This document shows, one piece after another, positions 1 to 6,120 of a DNA stretch of 9,765 nucleotides. The notes below the pieces were generated by a model that did not search any database, had not been told where the DNA came from, and worked only from the letters and a program-made list of their open reading frames with translations. The DNA comes from Candidatus Latescibacterota bacterium. Its GTDB lineage: Bacteria > Latescibacterota > UBA2968 > UBA8231. Every line of letters begins with the position of its first letter. Position 1 is the first letter of the stretch. The stretch lies in the NCBI GenBank assembly GCA_022825185.1, contig JAJDYK010000189.1:1-9765 (forward strand), read 5' to 3'. A program made the translations under genes and the position numbers.

Positions 1-420
1 CTGGCCGAGGAGTTGGTATTCGACGGGCAGGGCCGTTGTCGTCGCCAAAAAGGCGTTGACGCCAGCGGCGTACGCGTCGAGCATGGCGCGGGCTTGGGAA
101 CTGGACGCTTCGTAGTCCAACTTGGCGGTGCGGCCCATGCCCGCGGCGCGTAGGAGACGGTCACGGTCCAACCCTCCGGGACCAGCCCATTCGGACCAGC
201 GGCCTAGGGCTTGATGGCGATCGAAGTCCATATGCCACAGGCGATCTTGGGCTGTGGCAAAGCCTTGGGCGAAGAACAGGTCGGCTTCCGATTCAGCTTG
301 GATATGGGGGATTCCCCAAGGGTCGCGGTGAATGGTGACGGTTTTTTCAAGGCCCTCGCAACCCTGAGTGCTTTCGAGGTCGGGGAGGGCGGCTTGGAGG
401 TCTTTAGGGCTGATAGACAT
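1..420 (-). CDS. Penicillin acylase family protein, N-terminal part (cut by window edge)
   Basis: Reading the minus strand from the ATG at 420 gives 140 uninterrupted codons that run off the left edge. The family consists of Ntn hydrolases that cleave amide bonds in penicillins, N-acyl-homoserine lactones or related N-acyl compounds, after autoprocessing of a precursor into alpha and beta chains. Only the start of the alpha chain is present. Family signatures seen are RDPWGIPHI (residues 32-40), GFATAQDRLWHMD (53-65), the GRWSE segment (73-77), and MLDAYAAGVNAFL (113-125), which matches the usual 'YA.GVNA' stretch. The catalytic Ser of the beta chain lies outside the window, so substrate and activity cannot be judged. 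The start is supported by GAGAGG seven bases upstream. The N-terminus is acidic and polar, with no hydrophobic signal peptide, although many relatives are exported; the protein may be cytoplasmic. It is transcribed divergently from mazEF. Confidence 0.85.
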   Translation of the reverse strand, partial: MSISPKDLQAALPDLESTQGCEGLEKTVTIHRDPWGIPHIQAESEADLFFAQGFATAQDRLWHMDFDRHQALGRWSEWAGPGGLDRDRLLRAAGMGRTAKLDYEASSSQARAMLDAYAAGVNAFLATTTALPVEYQLLGQ

Positions 421-459
421 TGCGTTCCTCTCGCGTTGTTGGTTCAGGATATTCTGCAA

Positions 460-489
460 GGCAAATGCGTTTGCCGCAACATGTACATG
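460..489. promoter_or_regulatory. Cluster of inverted repeats upstream of the acylase gene
   Basis: GGCAAA-TGCG-TTTGCC (460-475) is a perfect 6-bp inverted repeat with a 4-base loop. It is followed at once by the palindromic TTGCCGCAA (471-479) and the perfect 10-bp palindrome CATGTACATG (480-489). The cluster lies 40-70 bases upstream of the acylase start, inside its probable promoter or leader. Such spacing would suit a repressor operator or an RNA hairpin. The function is inferred; short palindromes also arise by chance. Confidence 0.3.
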
Positions 490-559
490 AATGGTGAAAT
501 ATAGCTGGATTGCCAAATCCCGTAGATTCATCTCCGAGTATAAGAGCAGAGAATCGGTC

Positions 560-597
560 TTGATAAATGCCGATCCTCAATGTATCCTCATTGTATC
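560..597 (+). promoter_or_regulatory. Candidate mazEF promoter with overlapping operator
   Basis: TTGATA (560-565) and TATCCT (583-588) form a plausible -35/-10 pair with a 17-base spacer, ending about 30 bases before the mazE start. The -10 element is flanked exactly by CAATG (578-582) and CATTG (589-593), giving a 16-bp inverted repeat centred on it. The same stretch also reads as two 11-bp direct repeats, TCCTCAATGTA (574-584) and TCCTCATTGTA (585-595), differing at one base. MazE family antitoxins are known to repress their own operon by binding palindromes at the promoter, so this is the natural operator candidate. A second minus-strand promoter for the acylase (TATACT at 537-542) is possible but weaker. 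Confidence 0.45.
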
Positions 598-617
598 TAC
601 TATTAGAGGAGGAAGAT

Positions 618-860
618 ATGGAAACTCGCGTGCAAAAATGGGGCAATAGTTTAGCCCTGCGTATTCCCAAACCACTCGCTAGCCAGATTGGGCTTGAGCT
701 CAACTCACCGGTCGAATTATCGCTACGTGGTAAGGAGTTAGTCATTGAACTTGTAAGATCGTCTAGCTTGAAGTTGGACGATCTTTTAGCCGAGGTGACT
801 GAGCACAACTTACACGGTGAAATAGATCCTGGACCTGCGACGGGCAATGAAGTATGGTGA
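618..860 (+). CDS. mazE: MazE-type antitoxin (AbrB/MazE fold)
   Basis: This 80-residue protein is the labile antitoxin partner of the MazF endoribonuclease encoded next door, and is expected to bind DNA to autorepress the operon. The N-terminal swapped-hairpin motif VQKWGNSLALRIPK (residues 5-18) is the family hallmark. The C-terminal tail (about 50-80), with LDDLL, NLHGEID and GNEVW, is the segment that in relatives wraps around the toxin and blocks its active site. An ATG at 567 would add 17 residues, but the start at 618 is chosen because AGGAGG sits six to seven bases upstream and the protein then begins at the usual METRVQKWGNS. It overlaps mazF by 7 bp, implying translational coupling. 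Base composition is AT-richer than the neighbouring biosynthetic genes, as is common for mobile toxin-antitoxin modules. Confidence 0.92.
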   Translation: METRVQKWGNSLALRIPKPLASQIGLELNSPVELSLRGKELVIELVRSSSLKLDDLLAEVTEHNLHGEIDPGPATGNEVW

Positions 861-1204
861 GATCGACCGAGTACGTCCCACAGCGCGGTGATGCGGTGTG
901 GATTAACTTCAATCCGCGAATAGGACATGAGCAAGCAGGACATCGACCCGCCATTGTGGTTTCACCAGGGGCTTATAACAGCAAGACTCGCTTGGCAATT
1001 CTCTGCCCAATCACCAGTCAAGTGAAGGGGTATCCCTTTGAGGTCGCCATCCCTACGGGACTGGACGTGACGGGTGTTATTCTAGCAGATCAGATCAAGA
1101 GCATGGACTGGCAGGCGAGAAATGCAGCGTTGATATGTCCTTTGCCCACAGAGATAGTGGATGCGGTTTTACAGAGAGTCGAAACGCTCTTGGCAAGGGA
1201 GTAA
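854..1204 (+). CDS. mazF: MazF-type endoribonuclease toxin
   Basis: This 116-residue toxin of the MazF/PemK family cleaves single-stranded mRNA at short sequence motifs when free of MazE. Visible family features are RGDAVWINFNPRIGHEQAGHRPAIVVSP (residues 11-38), containing the G-x-E-Q-x-G-x-RP motif in the active-site loop, then the central strand CPITSQVKGYPFEV, and the C-terminal helix ending VLQRVETLLARE. Length is typical for MazF and no motif is broken, so the toxin looks functional. The ATG at 854 overlaps the end of mazE, the usual antitoxin-toxin arrangement. Cleavage specificity cannot be read from the sequence. Confidence 0.92.
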   Translation: MVRSTEYVPQRGDAVWINFNPRIGHEQAGHRPAIVVSPGAYNSKTRLAILCPITSQVKGYPFEVAIPTGLDVTGVILADQIKSMDWQARNAALICPLPTEIVDAVLQRVETLLARE

Positions 1205-1212
1205 TTGCAGGC

Positions 1213-1467
1213 TTGAACAAGACCATTAAAGGGCTACTCGAACAGGCATTGGAAGGGCGGCGTTCGCGGCGCGAAGAATTTGCCGATCTCTTTGGCTGTT
1301 GGTCGGCAGCAGATCTGGCCGAGTTTGAAGAGGCGACAAAAGACCTGCGCCAGATTGATCCCGACGCCTGGAAATCTCGCCGGAAGCCAAGAAACAGCCG
1401 CGTCAGGCCGGCCGATCGTGGATCGGCCCCGGGTGGTCGCGAAGCGAGCCGCCTTGGCGGCCGGTGA
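1213..1467 (+). CDS. Possible small protein or antitoxin-tail remnant behind mazF
   Basis: The frame-1 segment from about 1213 to 1375 reads as a plausible protein: EQALEGRRSRREEFADLF, GCWSAADLAEFEEATKD, then LRQIDPDAW. It resembles the acidic C-terminal helix and 'FG.W...D...FE......ID...W' tails seen in some small antitoxins, but this is recognition by eye and no family name is certain. TTG at 1213 is a possible start, with AAGGGAG at 1194-1200 upstream inside the end of mazF. The expected N-terminal DNA-binding half is missing because mazF occupies that space. The natural end is probably near codon 55 (about 1375); the remaining roughly 30 residues are Arg-rich, run antisense into the end of xdhC and look non-native. 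This is either a truncated remnant joined to mazF or a degenerate third member of the toxin-antitoxin cluster. Confidence 0.35.
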   Translation: MNKTIKGLLEQALEGRRSRREEFADLFGCWSAADLAEFEEATKDLRQIDPDAWKSRRKPRNSRVRPADRGSAPGGREASRLGGR

Positions 1468-2611
1468 GCGCGGCTTGGATTTCGCCGAGAATGGACAGGG
1501 CGATTTCCTCGGCCGTTTCAGCGCCGATGTCGAGGCCGACGGGGCTGAAGAGACGTGCGGCCTGCTCATCGCTTGGCGCGACACCTTCTTTTTGCAAATC
1601 GGCAAGCAGACGCTGAGTGCGCTGGTGTGGGCCGAGGACGCCCAAGTAGGCGAGGGGAGCTCCGAGCAAGTCCCGCAACAGAGCTTGATCTTGTAGGTAG
1701 TTGTGGCTCATGATGACGGCGCACGAGCGGTTGTCGAACTGAAGCTCCTCGGGCAGATGACCGGGCTGGGCGAGAAGGACTTGCCTAGCCCCAGGGAAGC
1801 GCTCGGCGCGGGCATAGGAAGGCCGATGATCGGCCACGGTGACGCGCCAGCCGAGTTCGCCAGCTAACTGAGCGAGGGGCACGGCATCGTACCCAGCGCC
1901 GAAGAGATAGAGGGCGATGGGTGGCAGCAGGGGTTCTATGAGCAGGGCGGCCTTGCCGTGCGTCAACTCGTAGTGGCGCGTGTAGCCGGGGGCGATGGGA
2001 AGTTGAGTGTCGTCGAGAGTAGCGAGGATTTCGCTAGCGGCGTTGAGCGCAATTTCGCGCAGTTCCAAGTCGGCGATGTCGTCTCGGGCATTCGCGGCCC
2101 CAATGCGGCCCCCATGCGGAGGCCGGACTGCACTGAGGCCGGACTGCTCCCGCTCGTCGAGGATCAGATGTTGACCCGGAGCAGCATTCGTTGCGCCCTC
2201 AGTAGCAAAAACCGTGACGAGAACGCCGTGCCGATCTTCCAAAGCGCAGCCGTGCAAGAAGGTTGGATAATGAAACGGCGCGTCTTGGGGCAAGCGTTCC
2301 AAGAGCACATCCACTGTGCCGCTACAGCCCAGACCAGTTCCCCAAAGGATATCGTCTTCAGAGGTGGCGTCGTAGTGGAGGAGACGGGGTTGGCCGTCGG
2401 CGAAGACAGCTTGCGCGTTTTCGCGCACATCTCCTTCGAGACAGCCGCCGCTGATGGTGCCCAAGCTCTGGAGGTCTGCTTCGATGAGCATGCGAGTGCC
2501 CGGGCCGCGATAGACCGAGCCAGAGGTCTGGACCACAGTGGCCAAGACATAGGGCTTCTCCGCCTCGTCGAGCACTCGGGCGCGGCGAAGGATCGTCTGC
2601 AAGTCTTTCAC
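1403..2611 (-). CDS. xdhC: XdhC/CoxF-family molybdenum hydroxylase maturation protein
   Basis: This 402-residue XdhC/CoxI-family protein belongs to a group that binds molybdenum cofactor and supports its sulfuration and insertion into xanthine dehydrogenase- and CO dehydrogenase-type enzymes. The N-terminal XdhC domain covers about 1-110, with SGSVYRGPGTRM (30-41), SGGCLEGDV (54-62) and the GLGCSG loop (93-98); Cys57 and Cys96 are the conserved-looking cysteines. A Rossmann-type domain begins near 232 with LYLFGAGYDAVPL (234-246), followed by WRVTVADHRPSYA and MSHNYLQD. The typical C-terminal RQGGSLRDHPGPIH is intact, so the protein is full length. The start codon is GTG, overlapping the stop of the upstream coxE-like gene as GTGA, which implies coupled translation. 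The D-E-XdhC order matches coxD-coxE-coxF of carboxydotroph cox clusters, so CoxF is an equally good name. Confidence 0.88.
   Translation of the reverse strand: MKDLQTILRRARVLDEAEKPYVLATVVQTSGSVYRGPGTRMLIEADLQSLGTISGGCLEGDVRENAQAVFADGQPRLLHYDATSEDDILWGTGLGCSGTVDVLLERLPQDAPFHYPTFLHGCALEDRHGVLVTVFATEGATNAAPGQHLILDEREQSGLSAVRPPHGGRIGAANARDDIADLELREIALNAASEILATLDDTQLPIAPGYTRHYELTHGKAALLIEPLLPPIALYLFGAGYDAVPLAQLAGELGWRVTVADHRPSYARAERFPGARQVLLAQPGHLPEELQFDNRSCAVIMSHNYLQDQALLRDLLGAPLAYLGVLGPHQRTQRLLADLQKEGVAPSDEQAARLFSPVGLDIGAETAEEIALSILGEIQAALTGRQGGSLRDHPGPIHDRPA
1410..1428. other. Perfect stem-loop at the 3' end of xdhC
   Basis: GGCCGATC (1410-1417) and GATCGGCC (1421-1428) form a perfect 8-bp GC-rich stem with a GTG loop. 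It starts four bases from the xdhC stop codon, between convergent genes. There is no adjacent U-run on either strand, so it is not a canonical intrinsic terminator. It could stabilise the 3' end of the cox-type operon mRNA or act as a weak bidirectional attenuator. The structure is seen directly; the role is inferred. Confidence 0.4.
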
Positions 2612-3885
2612 GGCTGAACTCCAAAGCGCCGGTACCAGTCGGCCCTCGTCGGCGCATCGACCTGGGCCTTCGTCGGCGCAGATGGCTCAGAACGTCGGCG
2701 CAGGTATTGCGCAGCCGTCGCACCGCGCAGCGTCATCAGGTATCCGACGAGAGCCTTGAGGCTGTCGATATTGTGGGCCGGGGCGAAGAGGTCGATGTAC
2801 GGCAAGGCAGCCTGCATCCCGCGCGTGGCTGGCCGGTAGTCCGGGCTACCCAACAGGGGATTGAGCCAAATTAGGCAGCGGCTGCGGCGCTGCAACGCGC
2901 GCATGCTTTCTTCAAGGATCTCAATATCGCCGGTGTCCCAGCCGTCGCTGACAATCAGCAGCGCGGTCTGGTGATCGACGAGAGCGGCGTGTTCGCTGAG
3001 GAAAGTCTCCAGCGCGGCCCCAATGCGCGTGCCGCCCGACCAGTCCGGCACCTGCGCGGCAATCGCGTCCAAGCCCGCGCTTAGGTCGTTGCCCCTCAGC
3101 AGGGGCGCGACGTGGTGTAGCGAGGTCGCAAACACAAATGTCTCAATGCGGCGATAGGCGTTTTGGAAGGCGTACATGAACTGGATCAAGAAGCGGCTGT
3201 ACAGATCCATGGACTTACTGACATCGCACAACAAGACCAGCTTGGGCTTCTGGCGGGTACGGCGACAATAGGATAAATCCAACAACTCGCCGCCTCGGCG
3301 CAGGCTGGCGCGGAGGGTGCGCCGCAAGTCGAGGCGGCCCGGCGGGCGCGCGGGCCGATAGCGGCGGCTGAAGCGCGTAGCGAGCGCGCGGGCGATGGCT
3401 TGCAGCAACCGTCCGATCTCCTCCAACTCTTCGGCGTTAAAGTCCTTAAAGTCGCGCTTTGTATGGACCTCAATGGGGCTGTATCCGGCGGCCTCGCGCT
3501 CCTCTTCGGTCGGCTCGCCCTGTTTGAGCCAATCGCGGATGCTCGTCAAACCATTCTTGCCGGGTCGATTGGCACTAGCCTTCTCGGAAGCAGAGGACTC
3601 CGGCTGGGGCTGACCCAATTCGCCAGCACGATCCCATACGGACCAATAGACATCAAACAGCGCATCGAAGAGCTTCTGCTCGGCGGGCGTCTTGGCCAAA
3701 ACCGTCCGCAAGCTCAGCCGAAAGTCCTCTGGGTCAGACAGGTCAATGGCCGCGAGGGCGCGAAGCGCGTCTTGCTCCTCGCCTAAGGCCGGGCCAGAAC
3801 CTTGGGCGCGCAACAGGCGGCAGAAGCCGACCACATTCGCGCTCAACGCGCCGTGCAATGCGATGTCGTCGATCTTGTGATTCAT
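2608..3885 (-). CDS. coxE: CoxE-like von Willebrand factor A domain protein
   Basis: This 425-residue VWA-domain protein is of the CoxE family. CoxE partners a MoxR-type ATPase (CoxD) in building the sulfur-bridged Cu-Mo active site of aerobic CO dehydrogenase; related pairs mature other metalloenzymes. The VWA metal-ion site is readable: DVSKSMD (221-227), the Thr of SGGTRIG (283-289) and VSDGWDTGD (312-320). Between about 140 and 210 lies the typical basic CoxE linker with repeated RRY, RPAR and RRTLRASLRRGGE stretches. Residues 90-112 form a low-complexity Ser/Glu/Ala-rich segment separating an N-terminal helical part. No signal peptide or membrane helix is seen. ATG at 3885 overlaps the stop of the coxD-like gene as ATGA, and the 3' end overlaps xdhC by 4 bp. 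In the absence of enzyme subunits in view, the actual client could be CO dehydrogenase or another molybdenum hydroxylase. Confidence 0.88.
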   Translation of the reverse strand: MNHKIDDIALHGALSANVVGFCRLLRAQGSGPALGEEQDALRALAAIDLSDPEDFRLSLRTVLAKTPAEQKLFDALFDVYWSVWDRAGELGQPQPESSASEKASANRPGKNGLTSIRDWLKQGEPTEEEREAAGYSPIEVHTKRDFKDFNAEELEEIGRLLQAIARALATRFSRRYRPARPPGRLDLRRTLRASLRRGGELLDLSYCRRTRQKPKLVLLCDVSKSMDLYSRFLIQFMYAFQNAYRRIETFVFATSLHHVAPLLRGNDLSAGLDAIAAQVPDWSGGTRIGAALETFLSEHAALVDHQTALLIVSDGWDTGDIEILEESMRALQRRSRCLIWLNPLLGSPDYRPATRGMQAALPYIDLFAPAHNIDSLKALVGYLMTLRGATAAQYLRRRSEPSAPTKAQVDAPTRADWYRRFGVQP

Positions 3886-4778
3886 CGTTCTGGAGCCAGC
3901 TTGGCGCGGACCCCCAATCCTTCCAAGAACTCGGCCAGCGATTGCTTCACCTGCGCCACGTCGCGTTGGTCCTTGAACACAATGCCCAAGGTATCCGCCA
4001 CGACTTCGAGGTCGAGATGGTGCTGGTGCAGGGCGACGAGAGCCTTGGCCCAGTCGAGGGTTTCGGCGACGCCGGGGACCTTTTCGAGGCGCTGCATGCG
4101 GATCTTTTCCATGAAGCGGCAGATCTGTTCGGCGAGCTGGACGTCGATCCCATTCACCTTGCGGCGCACGATCTCCACTTCCTTGTCAAATTCCGGATAG
4201 TCGATCCACAGATAGAAGCAGCGGCGGCGCACGGCGTCGGACAGCTCGCGGGTGCGATTGCTGGTCAAGATCACGTGCGGCCGCGCCGCCGCGCTAATGG
4301 TGCCGATTTCGGGGATGGTAATCTGCCAGTCGGACAGCACTTCGAGCAGGAAGCTCTCAAACTCCTCGTCGGCCCGGTCGAGTTCGTCGATCAGCAGCAC
4401 CGGCGGGACGGGTTGGGTGATAGCCTGGAGCAAGGGACGCTTGAGCAGGAAGTCCTCAGAGAAAAGGTCGGCCTCGCGCTCGGCTAGGGGACGTTGGCTC
4501 TTCTCGTCGAGCTTGATGTGCAAAAGCTGGCGCTGGTAGTTCCACTCGTACAGCGCAGCGTGAGCGTCTAGCCCCTCATAGCACTGCAAGCGGATCAACT
4601 CGGTGTCGAGAGCGCGGGCTACGACCTTGGCGACCTCGGTCTTGCCGACGCCAGCCGGCCCCTCGATGAGCAAGGGACGCTCCAGAGTCTGCGCTAGGTA
4701 CACGGACATGACAACTTGGCGATCGGCGACATACCCGTGCTCGGCGAGCATCTCTTGGATCGCGTCAGTAGTACTCAT
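3882..4778 (-). CDS. coxD: CoxD-like MoxR-family AAA+ ATPase
   Basis: This 298-residue MoxR-type AAA+ ATPase probably works as a chaperone with the VWA protein encoded next to it, remodelling a molybdenum hydroxylase so its metal centre can be completed. Walker A is GPAGVGKT (40-47), Walker B is VLLIDELDRAD (127-137), and a sensor-1/arginine-finger stretch TSNRTRELSDAVRRRC spans 172-187. The short length and the RPLLIEGPAGVGKTEVAK context are typical of CoxD. A GAGAGG motif lies four to five bases before the ATG, supporting this start. The gene is first in the minus-strand operon; its stop overlaps the coxE start by 4 bp. An extended -10 promoter candidate lies 30 bases upstream. MoxR proteins serve several systems, so the coxD name rests on the coxE and xdhC neighbours. 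Confidence 0.9.
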   Translation of the reverse strand: MSTTDAIQEMLAEHGYVADRQVVMSVYLAQTLERPLLIEGPAGVGKTEVAKVVARALDTELIRLQCYEGLDAHAALYEWNYQRQLLHIKLDEKSQRPLAEREADLFSEDFLLKRPLLQAITQPVPPVLLIDELDRADEEFESFLLEVLSDWQITIPEIGTISAAARPHVILTSNRTRELSDAVRRRCFYLWIDYPEFDKEVEIVRRKVNGIDVQLAEQICRFMEKIRMQRLEKVPGVAETLDWAKALVALHQHHLDLEVVADTLGIVFKDQRDVAQVKQSLAEFLEGLGVRAKLAPER

Positions 4779-4807
4779 TAAACCTCTCTCGTTGCGCGGT
4801 GCAATGC

Positions 4808-4816
4808 CTTATAGCA
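4808..4816 (-). promoter_or_regulatory. Candidate extended -10 promoter for the coxD-coxE-xdhC operon
   Basis: On the minus strand this reads TGCTATAAG, an extended -10 element (TG-N-TATAAT with one mismatch). It lies 30 bases before the coxD ATG, giving a leader of about 20-25 bases that contains the GAGAGG ribosome-binding site. No convincing -35 box is present, as is usual for extended -10 promoters. The assignment assumes a housekeeping sigma factor with the usual consensus. Confidence 0.4.
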
Positions 4817-4850
4817 AGCCGGAATGATTTGAACGATTCTTGTGAATCCT

Positions 4851-4880
4851 ATTCTGCGTCTATCTGCGTCCATCTGCGGA
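4851..4880. repeat. Three tandem 10-bp ATCTGCGTC-type units
   Basis: ATTCTGCGTC, TATCTGCGTC and CATCTGCGGA lie head to tail in the intergenic space between the divergent coxD and moaA genes. The shared core is TCTGCG with a 10-base period, about one helical turn. Similar ATCTGCGT runs are, from general experience, scattered between genes in various environmental bacterial genomes, so this is probably a dispersed intergenic repeat element. A tandem regulator site is the alternative. Confidence 0.6.
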
Positions 4881-4986
4881 TCTTCTTGTCAATAGATGTG
4901 GCACGATCAAAGTCGCAGGCGGGTCAAGTCCCTTAATATCACGCGCCAACTTCCGTACAGCAAGAACGCGCCGACTGCGCCTGACA

Positions 4987-5014
4987 TTGCCCACCGCTAG
5001 GGATTCTCTATATT
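4987..5014 (+). promoter_or_regulatory. Candidate moaA promoter
   Basis: TTGCCC (4987-4992) and TATATT (5009-5014) are separated by 16 bases and lie 37 bases before the moaA ATG. The resulting leader of about 30 bases is pyrimidine-rich, with only a weak GGA as ribosome-binding site. No molybdenum-cofactor riboswitch core was recognised in 4881-5051. The remainder of this intergenic stretch shows only two copies of ACGCGCC (4941-4947 and 4966-4972), of unknown meaning. Confidence 0.3.
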
Positions 5015-5051
5015 CTCAAGTCTCTTTAACTCCGTCTGTGGACGCCTTTAT

Positions 5052-6101
5052 ATGTCCCTTGAAACACCCGCCAAAACCGAGTTAGTGCGCGACCTTTTGG
5101 GCCGCCCCTTGGCTTCTTTGCGCGTGTCGGTAATCGACCGCTGCGACCTGCGCTGCCAGTACTGCATGCCCGAAGAGCACTACACTTGGCTGCCGAGTGA
5201 AGACATCCTCAGCGCCTCTGAGCTCGAGCGCGTGGTCGATGCCTTTTGCCAAGTTGGCGTCCGCAGCGTCCGCCTGACCGGCGGCGAGCCGCTATTGCGC
5301 GCCGATCTACTCGAACTCGTCGCCCGACTCACACGACTACCACTGGTCGAGGACCTGGCGCTGACGACCAATGCGACGCAATTGGCGCGCCGGGCTGACT
5401 CCCTGCGGGAAGCCGGACTGCGCCGGATCACGGTCAGCTTGGACTCCCTGCAGTCAGCGCGCTTTGAGACGCTGACGCGGCGAGCCGCGCACTCCAAAGT
5501 CCTAGAGGGAATCCGCGCTGCTGCAGCAACTGGCTTTGACTCGATCAAAATCAATTCAGTCGTAATGCGCGGCTTCAACGACGACGAGCTAGTGGATCTG
5601 CTCGATTTCGGACGGGAGATAGGCGCAGAGGTTCGCTTCATCGAATACATGGATGTCGGCGGGGCCACACACTGGTCGCTCGGAGAAGTGGTGTCGCAGC
5701 AGGAGATGCTAGCGAAGCTGGAGGCGCACTACGGACCCATCGAGCGCGAGGCCGGGCGGGGCTCTGCGCCCGCAGAGCGCTTCCGCCTGCGCGACGGCAC
5801 GCGCTTTGGCATCGTCGCGTCGGTCACCGAGCCGTTTTGCGGGGCCTGCGACCGCAGCCGCCTGACCGCCGACGGCCTGTGGTACACCTGTCTATACGCG
5901 CAGCAGGGCACCGACCTAAAGCCTCTACTGCGCAACGGCGCAGACCGCGAGCGACTGATGAGACGCATTAGCGCCGGGTGGGCAGGACGAACGGACCGCA
6001 GCGCCGAAGAGCGACGCGACGACCCACACCGCGGCGTGCTCTATCAAGTCTCAGAGTTGCAAGCCGATCCGCACCGCGAGATGCACACCCGCGGCGGTTG
6101 A
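5052..6101 (+). CDS. moaA: GTP 3',8-cyclase MoaA (molybdenum cofactor biosynthesis)
   Basis: This 349-residue radical SAM enzyme opens molybdopterin synthesis by converting GTP to 3',8-cH2GTP, which MoaC turns into cyclic pyranopterin monophosphate. The N-terminal radical SAM cluster ligands are C31, C35 and C38 in CDLRCQYC; GGEP (77-80) is the SAM-binding motif. The second iron-sulfur cluster that binds GTP uses C263, C266 and C280, in CGACDRSRLTADGLWYTC. The protein ends in MHTRGG, and a C-terminal Gly-Gly tail is known to be needed for MoaA activity, so the enzyme looks complete. About 14 residues precede the usual LGRPLASLR start, so a later start at the GTG of Val12 is possible, but ATG 5052 is kept. 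The Shine-Dalgarno is weak. It stands divergent to the coxD operon and 19 bp before the next gene. moaC, moaD and moaE are not in the window. Confidence 0.95.
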   Translation: MSLETPAKTELVRDLLGRPLASLRVSVIDRCDLRCQYCMPEEHYTWLPSEDILSASELERVVDAFCQVGVRSVRLTGGEPLLRADLLELVARLTRLPLVEDLALTTNATQLARRADSLREAGLRRITVSLDSLQSARFETLTRRAAHSKVLEGIRAAAATGFDSIKINSVVMRGFNDDELVDLLDFGREIGAEVRFIEYMDVGGATHWSLGEVVSQQEMLAKLEAHYGPIEREAGRGSAPAERFRLRDGTRFGIVASVTEPFCGACDRSRLTADGLWYTCLYAQQGTDLKPLLRNGADRERLMRRISAGWAGRTDRSAEERRDDPHRGVLYQVSELQADPHREMHTRGG

Positions 6102-6120
6102 GCCGCATCTTCCCCACTAC

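Noticed and set aside
404..943. 179-codon minus-strand open frame across the mazEF promoter and mazE
   Set aside because: Its protein is Ser/Arg/Cys-rich with no recognisable motif, and it overlaps the well-supported mazE, the start of mazF and the acylase start.
1410..1428. Intrinsic terminator
   Set aside because: The stem is strong but no U-tract follows on either strand, so it is listed only as a stem-loop.
1958..2617. 219-codon plus-strand frame
   Set aside because: Antisense shadow of xdhC, whose domains and ending are clear; no motif in the shadow.
3858..4487. 209-codon plus-strand frame
   Set aside because: Antisense shadow of coxD; high-GC codon bias keeps the opposite frame open.
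4881..5051. Molybdenum-cofactor riboswitch before moaA
   Set aside because: Considered because of the gene context, but the conserved core of the Moco RNA motif could not be found; a covariance-model search would settle it.
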